Position numbers and translations under genes: made by a program. From NCBI RefSeq assembly GCF_020026305.1, contig NZ_CP075691.1:1612001-1676000 (forward strand): a stretch of 64,000 nt of DNA, in the 5' to 3' direction. The first letter of the stretch is position 1. Each line of letters starts with the position of its first letter. Of this stretch, positions 19,504 to 27,984 are shown one piece after another. The stretch comes from Streptomyces sp. 135 (GTDB taxonomy: Bacteria; Actinomycetota; Actinomycetes; Streptomycetales; Streptomycetaceae). The notes below the pieces were generated by a model that did no database searches, had not been told where the DNA came from, and saw only the letters and a program-made list of their open reading frames with translations.

Positions 19504-20442
19504 ATGCCCACCGTGACTCAGCGAACACGACGGCTCATGCTGCTCGACACGGCGTCCCTCTACTTCCGGGCCTACTTCGGGGTCCCCGACTCCGTGAAGG
19601 CCCCGGACGGCACGTCGGTCAACGCCGTGCGCGGGCTGCTCGACTTCATCGCCCGCCTCGTCCAGGACCACCGCCCGGACGACCTGGTCGCCTGCATGGA
19701 CGCGGACTGGCGCCCGCACTGGCGCGTCGAGCTCATCCCCTCGTACAAGGCGCACCGCGTGGCCGAGGAGACCGCGCAGGGCCCGGACGCCGAGGAGATC
19801 CCGGACACCCTCTCCCCGCAGGTCCCGGTCATCGAGGCGGTCCTCGACGCGCTCGGCATCGCGCGCGTGGGCGTGCCGGCGTACGAGGCCGACGACGTGA
19901 TCGGCACCTTCGCGGCGCGCGCCACGGGTCCGGTGGACATCGTCACCGGCGATCGCGACCTCTACCAACTGGTCGACGACGAGCGCGGCATCCGCGTCCT
20001 CTATCCCCTGAAGGGCGTCGGCACGCTCCAGGTCACGGACGAGGCCTGGCTGCGCGAGAAGTACGGGGTGGACGGCCCGGGCTACGTCGATCTCGCGCTA
20101 CTGCGCGGCGACCCGAGCGACGGTCTGCCCGGCGTGCCCGGCATCGGCGAGAAGACGGCGGCCAAGCTCCTCGACGCCTTCGGCGACCTGGCCGGGATCA
20201 TGGCCGCGGTCGACGACCCGAGGTCGAAGCTCACCCCCTCGCAGCGCAGGCGGCTCGACGAGTCGCGGGCGTACGTGGCGGTCGCCCCGAAGGTCGTCCG
20301 GGTCGCCGGTGACGTGCCCCTGCCCGAGGTCGACGTGGCGCTGCCCCGCGTGCCGCGCGACCCGGCGGGGCTCGACGAGCTGGCGCGGCGCTGGAACCTG
20401 GGCGGCTCGCTCCAGCGGCTTCTCACCACTCTCCAGACCTGA
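19504..20442 (+). CDS. Stand-alone 5'-3' exonuclease (PolI exonuclease/FEN-like)
   Basis: The 312-residue nuclease resembles the N-terminal domain of DNA polymerase I: LMLLDTASLYFRAYFG, the arch region, the acidic VTGDRDLYQL metal cluster, and the helix-three-turn-helix GVPGIGEKTAAKLL. It would remove flaps or RNA primers during repair or replication. No polymerase domain follows, as in other actinobacterial stand-alone copies. The start is one of ATG 19504, 19501 or 19483; none has an ideal ribosome binding site. It is divergent from the betaine transporter operon and ends five bases before the iron box. Confidence 0.88.
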   Translation: MPTVTQRTRRLMLLDTASLYFRAYFGVPDSVKAPDGTSVNAVRGLLDFIARLVQDHRPDDLVACMDADWRPHWRVELIPSYKAHRVAEETAQGPDAEEIPDTLSPQVPVIEAVLDALGIARVGVPAYEADDVIGTFAARATGPVDIVTGDRDLYQLVDDERGIRVLYPLKGVGTLQVTDEAWLREKYGVDGPGYVDLALLRGDPSDGLPGVPGIGEKTAAKLLDAFGDLAGIMAAVDDPRSKLTPSQRRRLDESRAYVAVAPKVVRVAGDVPLPEVDVALPRVPRDPAGLDELARRWNLGGSLQRLLTTLQT

Positions 20443-20446
20443 GGTG

Positions 20447-20465
20447 TTAGCTTAGGTAAACCTAA
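20447..20465. promoter_or_regulatory. Iron box (DmdR/DtxR-type operator)
   Basis: TTAGCTTAGGTAAACCTAA agrees at 16 of 19 positions with the actinobacterial iron-box consensus TTAGGTTAGGCTAACCTAA and contains a perfect CTTAGGT/ACCTAAG dyad. It lies 30 bases before the start of the siderophore-interacting protein gene, so iron-loaded DmdR1 should repress that gene. Confidence 0.88.
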
Positions 20466-20494
20466 GTATCTGAAGATCAGGGGAGGCCGCCGCC

Positions 20495-21331
20495 ATGGCA
20501 GAACGTCCGGCACGCAAGGCACCGAAGACCCACGTGGGACGGGTCGTGCGCACGGAGCGGCTGACCCCGCACATGCAGCGCGTGGTGCTCGGCGGCGAGG
20601 GCCTCGCCGAATTCAGCGCGGGCGAGTGCACCGACCACTACGTGAAGCTCCTCTTCGCCGCCGAGGGCGTCACCTACCCGGAGCCCTTCGACATCCAGCG
20701 GATCCGCGAGGAGTTCCCGCGCGACCAGTGGCCGGTCACCCGGACGTACACGGTGCGCTGGTGGAACCCCGAGGCCCGCGAGCTGGCCCTCGACTTCGTG
20801 ATCCACGGCGACGAGGGCCTCGCGGGGCCGTGGGCGCGCGAGGCCGAGGCGGGCACCACGATCCGCTTCCTCGGCCCCGGCGGCGGCTACGCCCCGGACC
20901 CGGCCGCCGACTGGCATCTGCTCGCCGGTGACGAGAGCGCCCTGCCCGCGATCGCCGCCGCGGCCGAGGCGCTCCCCGAAGGCGCGGTCGCCCGGATCTT
21001 CGTGGAGGTCGAGGGACCCAAGGAGGAGCAGAAGATCCTCACGGACGCCGACGTCGTCTGGCTGCACCGCGACGGGCGGCCGGTGGGCCAGGCCCTGATC
21101 GAGGCCGTGCGCTCCCTGGAGTTCCCTCCGGGTGACGTCCACGCCTTCGTCCACGGCGAGGCGGGCTTCGTGAAGGAGCTGCGCCGCTACCTCCGCGTCG
21201 AGCGCGAGATCCCGCGCGAGCGCCTGTCGATCTCCGGCTACTGGCGCCTCGGGCACAACGAGGACGGCTGGCAGGCGTCGAAGCGGGAGTGGAACGCGCG
21301 GGTGGAGGCGGAGCAGGAGAACGGGGCGTAG
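20495..21331 (+). CDS. Siderophore-interacting protein (ViuB/YqjH-type ferric-siderophore reductase)
   Basis: The 278-residue flavoprotein has an FAD-binding beta-barrel with RTYTVRWW and a C-terminal SIP domain with GDESALPAI and FVHGEAGFVKELRRYL. It releases iron from imported ferric siderophores in the cytoplasm by reduction with NAD(P)H. ATG 20495 follows GGGGAGG at good spacing. The iron box directly upstream indicates DmdR control. No siderophore biosynthesis or uptake genes are adjacent, so it serves siderophores encoded elsewhere. Confidence 0.93.
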   Translation: MAERPARKAPKTHVGRVVRTERLTPHMQRVVLGGEGLAEFSAGECTDHYVKLLFAAEGVTYPEPFDIQRIREEFPRDQWPVTRTYTVRWWNPEARELALDFVIHGDEGLAGPWAREAEAGTTIRFLGPGGGYAPDPAADWHLLAGDESALPAIAAAAEALPEGAVARIFVEVEGPKEEQKILTDADVVWLHRDGRPVGQALIEAVRSLEFPPGDVHAFVHGEAGFVKELRRYLRVEREIPRERLSISGYWRLGHNEDGWQASKREWNARVEAEQENGA

Positions 21332-21377
21332 GCGCTGCGCTGGCTTCCGGGTCGACTGGTCGGCTGGCCGCCGGGCC

Positions 21378-21488
21378 GGGCAGCCGCCGTTGGGGTCGAT
21401 GTCCGTGGCGTGACTGCCGGTCGTGGGCCGTCCTTGCGCAGTTCCCCGCGCCCCTTCCAGGGGCGCCCGGCTCCCCCGCAGCCCAAAG
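21378..21488. repeat. Intergenic Streptomyces repeat, copy 1
   Basis: This is a 110-bp element beginning GGGCAGCCGCCG, containing TTGCGCAGTTCCCCGCGCCCC and ending with a Pro/Lys-like CCCAAAGG. An eight-base perfect hairpin GCGCCCCT-TCC-AGGGGCGC lies at 21448-21466. A second copy follows at 21550. Elements containing CGCAGTTCCCCGCGCCCCT and a hairpin are widespread between Streptomyces genes and probably act as terminators or spread as non-autonomous repeats. Confidence 0.8.
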
Positions 21489-21549
21489 GCAGGCCCCATG
21501 AGTGTCGGGGTCCTTCGCACGGAGCACTGCACTCGCCGTCGGGTCGGCC

Positions 21550-21660
21550 GGGCAGCCGCCGTAGGGGCCGATGCCGGTGGCCGACTGCCGGTTGTGGTCC
21601 ATCCTTGCGCAGTTCCCGGCGCCCCTTTCAGGGGCGCCCACTCCCCCGCGGCTCAAAGGG
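21550..21660. repeat. Intergenic Streptomyces repeat, copy 2
   Basis: This is a diverged second copy of the element at 21378-21488 in the same orientation. Its hairpin GCGCCCCT-TTC-AGGGGCGC is at 21619-21637. The stop codon of the minus-strand acetyltransferase gene (21628-21630) lies inside this hairpin, so the element supplies the end of that reading frame as well as a likely terminator between the two convergent genes. Confidence 0.8.
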
Positions 21661-22242
21661 AGCCCCCGCGACCCGCGCATGCAGATGCATGTCGTGCCAG
21701 CCGTCCGCGTGCAGTACCGCGCTGCGCTTGGTTCCCTCTGCGGGGAAGCAGGTCTTCAGGGCCACGCGGCACGATGCCTCGTTGGCCGTCGCGTGGGTCA
21801 ACTCCAGGCGGTGCAGGCCCACTTCGTCGAAGGACCAGCGCGCGAGGGTCTCGACGGCGCGCGGGGCGACGCCGCGTCCGCGTGCCCACGGCACAGTCCA
21901 GTAGGCGACCTCGGCCTGACCGTCGGGGAGCTCGATCATCCGCAGGGCGATCCGTCCGACGAGCCGGTCCGTGGCGGCGTCGGCGATCGCCCAGTGCGCG
22001 GCCCGTTCACCGGCCCAGGCCGCGCGCCAGTCCTCGATCCAGTCGCGCGCCTCGCCCTCGGAGTCGGCCACGCGGGCGTGCCAGCGCTGGAGCACGGGGT
22101 CCTGGAACGCCTCGTACACGGCGGGTGCGTCGGAGGACGCCCAGGGTCGCAGGACCAGGCCGCCGTCGGAGACGGGGAGCGTCGGCTGCTGCCGGCAGGC
22201 GAGGGCGCCGGGGGCGACTACGTCGGAGATCAGGTAGGGCAT
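21628..22242 (-). CDS. GNAT-family N-acetyltransferase (RimJ/RimL-like)
   Basis: The 204-residue protein has a GNAT core: LVLRPWASSDAPAV near the N-terminus, the beta4 strand AEVAYWTVPWARGRGVAPRA with the acetyl-CoA pyrophosphate loop, and the HRLELTHATANEAS segment. Such enzymes acetylate ribosomal-protein N-termini, amino acids or small amines. ATG 22242 is used. The last dozen or so residues are encoded by the intergenic repeat element, whose hairpin contains the stop codon, so the native C-terminus may once have been different. Confidence 0.85.
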   Translation of the reverse strand: MPYLISDVVAPGALACRQQPTLPVSDGGLVLRPWASSDAPAVYEAFQDPVLQRWHARVADSEGEARDWIEDWRAAWAGERAAHWAIADAATDRLVGRIALRMIELPDGQAEVAYWTVPWARGRGVAPRAVETLARWSFDEVGLHRLELTHATANEASCRVALKTCFPAEGTKRSAVLHADGWHDMHLHARVAGAPFEPRGSGRP

Positions 22243-22345
22243 GGCCTCATCGTGGCAGCGGCGGCAAACATGACGGCACTGGTTTTCGGGCCCCGGCGGT
22301 CGACGCACCGCCCTGACCTGCGGCGCCCCGTACGCTGGCCTCCTG

Positions 22346-23323
22346 ATGAGACGCAAGCCCCGCATTCCGCCCGCCCCGCTGCCCCAGCGCGACGGCGTCG
22401 ACCCCGTCAGGGTCAGGCTGCCGCCCGAGGGGACATGGCCGACCGTCCGCGACCATTTGGTGAAGCGGCTCGCGGCCGGCCCGGGGGTCATCGACGCGAT
22501 GCTGCGCGGCGGCGAGATCGTCGGCGCGGACGGCACACCGGTCGCGCCGGACGCCCCGTACGAACCGGGCGCCTTCGTGTGGTTCCACCGGGACCTGCCG
22601 CCGGAGGCGACCGTGCCGTTCGCCCTCGACGTCGTCCACCGCGACGAGCACATCGTGGTGGTGGACAAACCGCACTTCCTCGCCACCATGCCGCGCGGCG
22701 GCCACGTCGCGCAGACCGCCCTCGCCAGGCTGCGCGTGCGGCTCGGTATCCCGACGCTGAGTGCGGCCCACCGCCTGGACCGGCTGACCGCCGGGCTGCT
22801 CCTGTTCACCGTGCGGCCCGAGGAACGCGGCGCCTACCAGACGCTGTTCCGCGACCGCCTCGTACACAAGGAGTACGAGGCGGTGGCACCCTACGACCCG
22901 CACGTGCCGCTCCCCCGCACCGTCCGCAGCCACATCGAGAAGGAGCGCGGACGCATCGCGGCGTACGAGGTCGAGGGCGCCGAGCCGAACAGCGAGAGCC
23001 ACGTCGAACTCATCGAGCACCGCGGCGCCCTCGGCCGCTACCGCCTGACCCCGCGCACCGGCCGCACCCACCAACTGCGCGTCCACATGAACGCGCTCGG
23101 CCTGCCGATCCTCGGCGACCCGGTCTACCCGGTGGTGACCGGACCCGCGGCGCCGGACGACTTCCGGCGGCCCCTGCAACTCCTCGCGCGCGTCCTGGAG
23201 TTCACGGATCCGGTCACGGGCGCCCGGCACCGCTTCGTGAGCGGGCGGACGCTGGGCGCGTGGTCGGCGTACGACGACTGGAACCAACAGCCGCACGGTA
23301 GCCGCGCGGCCCCGGCTCAGTAG
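22346..23323 (+). CDS. RluA-family rRNA/tRNA pseudouridine synthase
   Basis: The 325-residue product converts uridine to pseudouridine in RNA. The catalytic motif HRLDRLTAGLLLF is present with its Asp, preceded by VVDKPHFLATMPRGG and followed by GRTHQLRVHM. The N-terminus may contain a reduced S4-like segment (TVRDHLVKRL). The exact target uridine is not predictable. It is divergent from the acetyltransferase gene and its 3' end overlaps the convergent P450 gene by seven bases. Confidence 0.93.
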   Translation: MRRKPRIPPAPLPQRDGVDPVRVRLPPEGTWPTVRDHLVKRLAAGPGVIDAMLRGGEIVGADGTPVAPDAPYEPGAFVWFHRDLPPEATVPFALDVVHRDEHIVVVDKPHFLATMPRGGHVAQTALARLRVRLGIPTLSAAHRLDRLTAGLLLFTVRPEERGAYQTLFRDRLVHKEYEAVAPYDPHVPLPRTVRSHIEKERGRIAAYEVEGAEPNSESHVELIEHRGALGRYRLTPRTGRTHQLRVHMNALGLPILGDPVYPVVTGPAAPDDFRRPLQLLARVLEFTDPVTGARHRFVSGRTLGAWSAYDDWNQQPHGSRAAPAQ

Positions 23324-24798
23324 CCGCGCCACCAGGTGACGAAGCGCCGCCATGCCCCCTGCGCCTGGACCGGCTCGGGCGCGGGCGCCGCCGTCGGGGC
23401 GCCCTGCGGCTGCGGGGCCCGGGCGGCGGCCGGCATCGGCTGCCGCAGCGGCGGCGTGGAGATCTGCCAGTCCGTGCGGGACCTTGGCACCTGCGCCGAC
23501 GGCCGGGCCATGACGTCCTGCGGGGGGCGCGGCGCGAACCGCACCGGCAGCTCCACCAGATGCCGCGAGAGGATCGACGACGTCCACCTCAAGTCCCGTT
23601 CGTCGATGTCCAGTTCGACGTCCGGCAGGCGCATCAGGAGGGCGTCGACACCGGTGTCGGCGATGGCCCGGCCGATGTCCTGCCCCGGGCACTCGTGGGG
23701 CCCGCCGCTGAACGCGAGGTGTGAGCGGTTGCCCCGCATGTTCGCGGCGAGGTCGGGGCGTACGACGGGGTCGACGTTGCCCGGCGCGATGCCGAGGATC
23801 AGGCCGTCGCCCGCCCGGATCCGCTGGCCGCCGAGCTCGGTGTCCTGCTTGGCGAAGTAGCCGATCATGGCGCTGAACGGCGGCTCGTCCCACAGGGACT
23901 GCTCGACCGCCTCGGGGACCGTCATCTGCCCGCCGCTGAGCTGCGCGCGAAAGCGCGGGTCGGTCAGGACCATCCGCAGGACGTTCGCGATGAGGTTGGC
24001 GGTCGCCTCGTACGCGGCGATGAGCACCAGCCGCAGATGCGCGCCGACCTCGTCGTCGGTCAGCTGCGCCGGGTGCGAGATGAGGCTCGTGGTGAAGTCC
24101 TCCTCGGGCTGGACCCGGCGCCGCGCCACGAGGCCCATCAGGACCTCCATGATGTACGCGTTGCTGGCGATGGCCGTGTCGGTGCCCTTGATCATGTCGC
24201 GGGCCGACTGCACCATCCGCTCGTTGTACTCCTCGGGCATGCCGAGGACGTGGCACATCACCATCATCGGCAGGTGTTCGGCGAACTGGCTGACCAGGTC
24301 GGCCGTGCCGTTCTCGCAGAAGTCGTTGAGCAGGTGGTTCGTGTAGCGGTTGATGTGGCGGCGGACGCCGCGGTGGTCGATGGTCGACATGGCGCCGGTG
24401 ACCGCCCCGCGCAGCCGCTGGTGCTCGTCGCCCTCGACGAAGCTGCACATGGGCTGCCAGGTGAAGACGGGGGCGAGCGGGTGGTCCGCCCCGGCGCTGC
24501 CGTCCCGCACCGCGCGCCAGATGCGCGAGTCCCGGGTGAACTGCGAGGGCGTGCGGACCATGTGGAGGTTCTCGCTGTGCCCGAGCACGGCCCAGATCGG
24601 CACGTCGTTGTGGAGGAGTACGGGGGCGACCGGGCCGTGCTCGGCGCGCAGCTTCTCGTACAGGCCGGCCAGGTCGGCACCCGCCTCGGGGCCGTAGAGG
24701 CGGCGCAGACCGCCGGGGCCGAGGCCATGGGCGGGGCAGCCGGGAGGCGGCGCGGCGGGGTCGTCGGTACCGGGCCAGGAGGGGGAGGGGGTCGTCAC
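23317..24798 (-). CDS. rarE: Conservon-associated cytochrome P450
   Basis: The 493-residue P450 has the heme-thiolate loop FSGGPHECPGQ (Cys near residue 369) and the SLWDEPPF and FAKQD segments after the K-helix region. The I-helix reads AAYEATAN, so the acid is present, but the usual Thr after it is Ala, with a Thr one position later. A Pro/Ala-rich tail of about 70 residues ends in WRRFVTWWRGY. It is the last gene of a rarABCDE-type conservon (cvn9 in S. coelicolor), 94 bases after the GTPase gene. The GTG start at 24798 follows GGAG by eight bases. In S. griseus and S. coelicolor this locus influences the timing of aerial mycelium formation; the P450 substrate is unknown. Confidence 0.92.
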   Translation of the reverse strand: MTTPSPSWPGTDDPAAPPPGCPAHGLGPGGLRRLYGPEAGADLAGLYEKLRAEHGPVAPVLLHNDVPIWAVLGHSENLHMVRTPSQFTRDSRIWRAVRDGSAGADHPLAPVFTWQPMCSFVEGDEHQRLRGAVTGAMSTIDHRGVRRHINRYTNHLLNDFCENGTADLVSQFAEHLPMMVMCHVLGMPEEYNERMVQSARDMIKGTDTAIASNAYIMEVLMGLVARRRVQPEEDFTTSLISHPAQLTDDEVGAHLRLVLIAAYEATANLIANVLRMVLTDPRFRAQLSGGQMTVPEAVEQSLWDEPPFSAMIGYFAKQDTELGGQRIRAGDGLILGIAPGNVDPVVRPDLAANMRGNRSHLAFSGGPHECPGQDIGRAIADTGVDALLMRLPDVELDIDERDLRWTSSILSRHLVELPVRFAPRPPQDVMARPSAQVPRSRTDWQISTPPLRQPMPAAARAPQPQGAPTAAPAPEPVQAQGAWRRFVTWWRGY

Positions 24799-24892
24799 GG
24801 TCGTCGCTCCGGGTTGACGGAAGGGGTTCCGGGTGGCAGATGCGGCAGATAAGGCAGATGTGGCAAGGGACGGGTCACAGGCGTCGGACGGG

Positions 24893-25516
24893 TCAGACGC
24901 GGGCCACGGTCAGGGAGTGGAGGTAGCGCATCAGGGTCATCAGGACGTCGCGGCTGGACTCCCTGCGGCGGGCGTCGCAGGCCATGATCGGGACGCCGGG
25001 TCCGAGGTCCAGCGCCCTGCGCAGGGTCTCGACCGGATGCTGCGGCGCGTCCGGGAAGTCGTTGACGGCGATGACGAACGGCACCCCGCGCTCCTCCAGA
25101 CGCCCGATCACGTCGAAGCTGACCTCCAGGCGGCGGGTGTCGATGAGGACGACCGCGCCGAGCGCTCCTTCGAAGAGCCCGTTCCACAGGAACCAGAAGC
25201 GCTCCTGGCCGGGGGTGCCGAAGAGGTAGAGCACCAGTTCTTCGGAGATGCTGATCCGGCCGAAGTCCATGGCCACGGTGGTGGCCGTCTTGGACTCGGA
25301 TCCGTAGTTGTCGTCGACGCCGATGCCCGCCTGGGTCATCGTCTCCTCGGTCGTCAGCGGGCGGATCTCGCTGACCGAGCCGACCATCGTCGTCTTGCCG
25401 ACGCCGAACCCGCCGACGATCACGACCTTCACGGCGGCCGCGGCCGTGTGCGGCAGGACGTCCTCGCTGCGGGGACCGGTGATCGTGTCGGCGCTCTTAG
25501 AGCTTCTGAAGTCCAT
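24893..25516 (-). CDS. rarD: Conservon small GTPase
   Basis: The 207-residue Ras-like protein has the P-loop GGFGVGKTT near residue 36, the LFGTPGQERF switch II segment, and VNDFPDAP at the position of the NKxD specificity motif, here changed to NDFP. It is the G-protein component of the conservon. It overlaps the DUF742 gene by 20 bases, indicating coupled translation. In cvn9 the GTPase associates with the roadblock and DUF742 partners at the membrane; nucleotide-dependent signalling to the P450 or to development is the family model. Confidence 0.93.
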   Translation of the reverse strand: MDFRSSKSADTITGPRSEDVLPHTAAAAVKVVIVGGFGVGKTTMVGSVSEIRPLTTEETMTQAGIGVDDNYGSESKTATTVAMDFGRISISEELVLYLFGTPGQERFWFLWNGLFEGALGAVVLIDTRRLEVSFDVIGRLEERGVPFVIAVNDFPDAPQHPVETLRRALDLGPGVPIMACDARRRESSRDVLMTLMRYLHSLTVARV

Positions 25517-25925
25517 GCATCACCGCTTCGAGAAGGGATCGGTCGGGGAGCGCGGAGCGGACGATAGGGGCGCGCGCCTGGACGAGTTCGGCCGCGAGCA
25601 AATCGGTCAGGACCACGGTCACCACACTGAACGGCAGCGCCAGATACGCGGAGATCTCGGCGACGGAGAGCGGCGTCCTGCACAGCCGCAGCACCGCCGA
25701 GTGCTCCGGCTGCGCCATGGGGGACGCCTCGCCGTTGGCCACGATCAGCGTGACGAGGTCGAGGGGCGCCCGCTCGGAGTCCTCGCCCGTCAGGATGTAC
25801 AGCCGCTCGGGGTTGTCGGGGCCGCGTCGCTCGCGCTGGGGAGGGGCGTCCGGGTCGGGCGCGTCCCGCCGGGACGGCGGGTCCCCGTTCGAAGGGCCGG
25901 GTGACGGGCCTTGCGGAGGAGTCAT
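25497..25925 (-). CDS. rarC: Conservon DUF742 protein
   Basis: The 142-residue protein has a proline-rich, basic N-terminus and a DUF742 domain (RLYILTGEDS, then SPMAQPEHSAVLRLC and LSVAEISAYLALPF), a winged-helix-like fold found only in actinobacterial conservons. It overlaps the roadblock gene by four bases (ATGA) and the GTPase gene by 20. It is thought to bridge the sensor and GTPase components; its biochemical function is not established. Confidence 0.93.
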   Translation of the reverse strand: MTPPQGPSPGPSNGDPPSRRDAPDPDAPPQRERRGPDNPERLYILTGEDSERAPLDLVTLIVANGEASPMAQPEHSAVLRLCRTPLSVAEISAYLALPFSVVTVVLTDLLAAELVQARAPIVRSALPDRSLLEAVMHGLQKL

Positions 25926-26329
25926 ACGGCCTGCCCGTCACGCCGGGGCGGGCTCGTCAGGTGCGCCCCGATGCGTACGACGAGGTCGCGCATCCGGGCG
26001 GCGATGAGACCGGCGTCGACGGTCTCGTCGGCGAGCACCGCCAGATAGGCACCGGCACCGGCGGCCATGAGGTAGAAGTAGCCGCCGTCGATCTCGATGA
26101 TGACCATCTTCATCCCGCCGTCGCTGCGCGGGATCTCCGTGGCCACGGCGGCGGCGAGGCTCTGCAGGCCGGCGCAGGCCGCGGCGATGCGGTCGGCGGC
26201 GTCCGGGTCGCCGCCGTAGCGCGCGATGCGCAGGCCGTCGGCGGAGAGCACCACGATCTGCCGCGTCTGCGGCACCCCGTCGGCCAGTTCCTTCAGCATC
26301 CAGTCGAAATTGGCGCGCTGCTGGATCAC
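25922..26329 (-). CDS. rarB: Conservon roadblock/LC7 protein
   Basis: The 135-residue protein has a roadblock/LC7 domain over nearly its whole length (NFDWMLKELADGVPQTRQIVV and YFYLMAAGAGAYLAVLA). In bacteria, as with MglB, such domains form dimers that act as GTPase partners. The GTG start overlaps the kinase stop codon in GTGA, and the gene ends in an ATGA overlap with the DUF742 gene. It is the likely GTPase-regulating component of this conservon. Confidence 0.94.
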   Translation of the reverse strand: MIQQRANFDWMLKELADGVPQTRQIVVLSADGLRIARYGGDPDAADRIAAACAGLQSLAAAVATEIPRSDGGMKMVIIEIDGGYFYLMAAGAGAYLAVLADETVDAGLIAARMRDLVVRIGAHLTSPPRRDGQAV

Positions 26330-27984
26330 TGCCAGCCCCCCTCGTCGGCGTTGCCGTGGTTGTTCCGGGTGGTTCCCTGCGGAGGGGTGGTGCCCTGCGG
26401 GGGCGTCGTGCCCTGCGGGGGGATCGTGCCCTGCGGGGTGGACGGATCAGGGTCGCCCGTGCCGTCGCCCTTGACGCCCTTCATGAACGCCTCGATCCAC
26501 AGGCCCGGTTCGGTCTTCTGCTTCTTGGGGGCCGGCGGCTGTGCGGTCGCGGCGGCGTGGGCCTCGGCGATCCGCTGGGCCTCGGCCTCCCTGGCGTACC
26601 GCTCGCTGAGGGACATCTTGGCGCGGCTGCGGCGCTGCGGCAGGCCGTTCTCGGTCCACTCGGTGACCTCGGGGACGTCGTCCTCCATGGTCGCGGTGAG
26701 CTGGGAGCGCAGCGGTGGGCCCGCAGTGACGACACGGGGCTTCTTGCGGCGGATGTTGCGGACGGGCTCCTCGATGAGCTGTCCGCCGTTGTCCACGCGG
26801 GGCACGGCGGAGGCGCCGATGCCGTGGGCGAGACCGGGGGCCGGGTCGGTGGTCATCATGTCGCGCGGCACGATGAGCACCGCGCGGACGCCGCCGTAGG
26901 CGGACTGCCGCAGGGAGATCTGCATGTTGTACATCTGCGAGAGGCGGCCGACGACGGCCATGCCGAGGCGCGGCGTGTCCCCGAGGTCGTTGAGGTCGAT
27001 GCCGGCCTGGGCCTGCGCCAGCATGCGCTCGGCGCGGGCCCGGGCCTCCTCGCTGAGGCTGACGCCGCCGTCCTCGATCTCGACGGCGATGCCGGTCTGC
27101 ACCTCGACGGCGGTGACGTGCACCTTGGTCTGCGGCGGCGAGTAGCGGGTGGCGTTGTCGAGGAGCTCGGCGCAGGCGTGGATGAGCGGCTCGACGGAGG
27201 TGCCCTTGATCGCGACATCGGCGATCGAGTGCAGCTCTACGCGCGGGTAGTCGAGGATCCGGGACATCGCACCGCGCAACACGCTGAACAGCGGTACGGG
27301 GTTGGGCCATTGGCGGCCGGGCCGGGCGCCGCCGAGCACGGTGATGGAGTCGGCGAGGCGGCCGATCAGCGCGGTGCCGTGGTCGATGCGCAGGAGGTCG
27401 TCGAAGACCTCGGGGTTGCGGCCGTGGAACTCCTCCATCTCCCGCAGTTCCGCGGCCTGTTGGTGGACGATCGACTGGACGCGCCGGGCGATGTTCACGA
27501 AGGCGCGCTGCGCGGACTCGCGCATCGCTTCCTCGTGGTCCAGGGTCTCCAGGACCGACCGCAGCAACTGGCGCTGGGAGTCGGGCAGATCGCGGTAGGC
27601 CTCGTCCTTGTCGACGACGTTGCGGACCACGTCGGCGGGCGGTTCGCCCTGCCGCAGCCGCCAGAGCGCGTCGGGCAGGATGTCCCGGCCCAGCCGCACG
27701 GTCTCGTCGTCGTGGGATGCGATGCGCCCTTCGAGGTAGGCGAGCCGCTGTGCGTACTGTGCGCGCTGGCCCCTGATGGTCCTGCCGCGCCGCACGGCTT
27801 CCGTGCCGACCACGACGACCATGAGCGTGGCGACGGCGCCGCACCAGCCGACCGCGGGCCTGGCCGGCTCCGTCACCGCCGCGACGGCGGCTCCGGTCGC
27901 CGCGGCCATGAGCATGGCGGGCAGCAACAACACACGCGTATAAGGGACTTCTCGGCCACCGGGAGGCGATTGAACACTCACCAT
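26326..27984 (-). CDS. rarA: Conservon membrane sensor with HATPase domain
   Basis: The 552-residue protein starts at ATG 27984, seven bases after AGAGGG. Two hydrophobic segments (about 15-35 and 40-58) anchor it, and a long helical region follows. A histidine-kinase-type ATPase domain contains ELLDNATRYSPP (N box, about residue 275) and GDTPRLGMAVVGRLS. No conserved phospho-accepting His box is evident, as in other conservon sensors. The C-terminal 150 residues are disordered and end in four near-identical PPQGTT repeats. It is the first gene of an operon of overlapping frames, and by the cvn9 model it is the receptor-like component. Confidence 0.93.
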   Translation of the reverse strand: MVSVQSPPGGREVPYTRVLLLPAMLMAAATGAAVAAVTEPARPAVGWCGAVATLMVVVVGTEAVRRGRTIRGQRAQYAQRLAYLEGRIASHDDETVRLGRDILPDALWRLRQGEPPADVVRNVVDKDEAYRDLPDSQRQLLRSVLETLDHEEAMRESAQRAFVNIARRVQSIVHQQAAELREMEEFHGRNPEVFDDLLRIDHGTALIGRLADSITVLGGARPGRQWPNPVPLFSVLRGAMSRILDYPRVELHSIADVAIKGTSVEPLIHACAELLDNATRYSPPQTKVHVTAVEVQTGIAVEIEDGGVSLSEEARARAERMLAQAQAGIDLNDLGDTPRLGMAVVGRLSQMYNMQISLRQSAYGGVRAVLIVPRDMMTTDPAPGLAHGIGASAVPRVDNGGQLIEEPVRNIRRKKPRVVTAGPPLRSQLTATMEDDVPEVTEWTENGLPQRRSRAKMSLSERYAREAEAQRIAEAHAAATAQPPAPKKQKTEPGLWIEAFMKGVKGDGTGDPDPSTPQGTIPPQGTTPPQGTTPPQGTTRNNHGNADEGGWQ

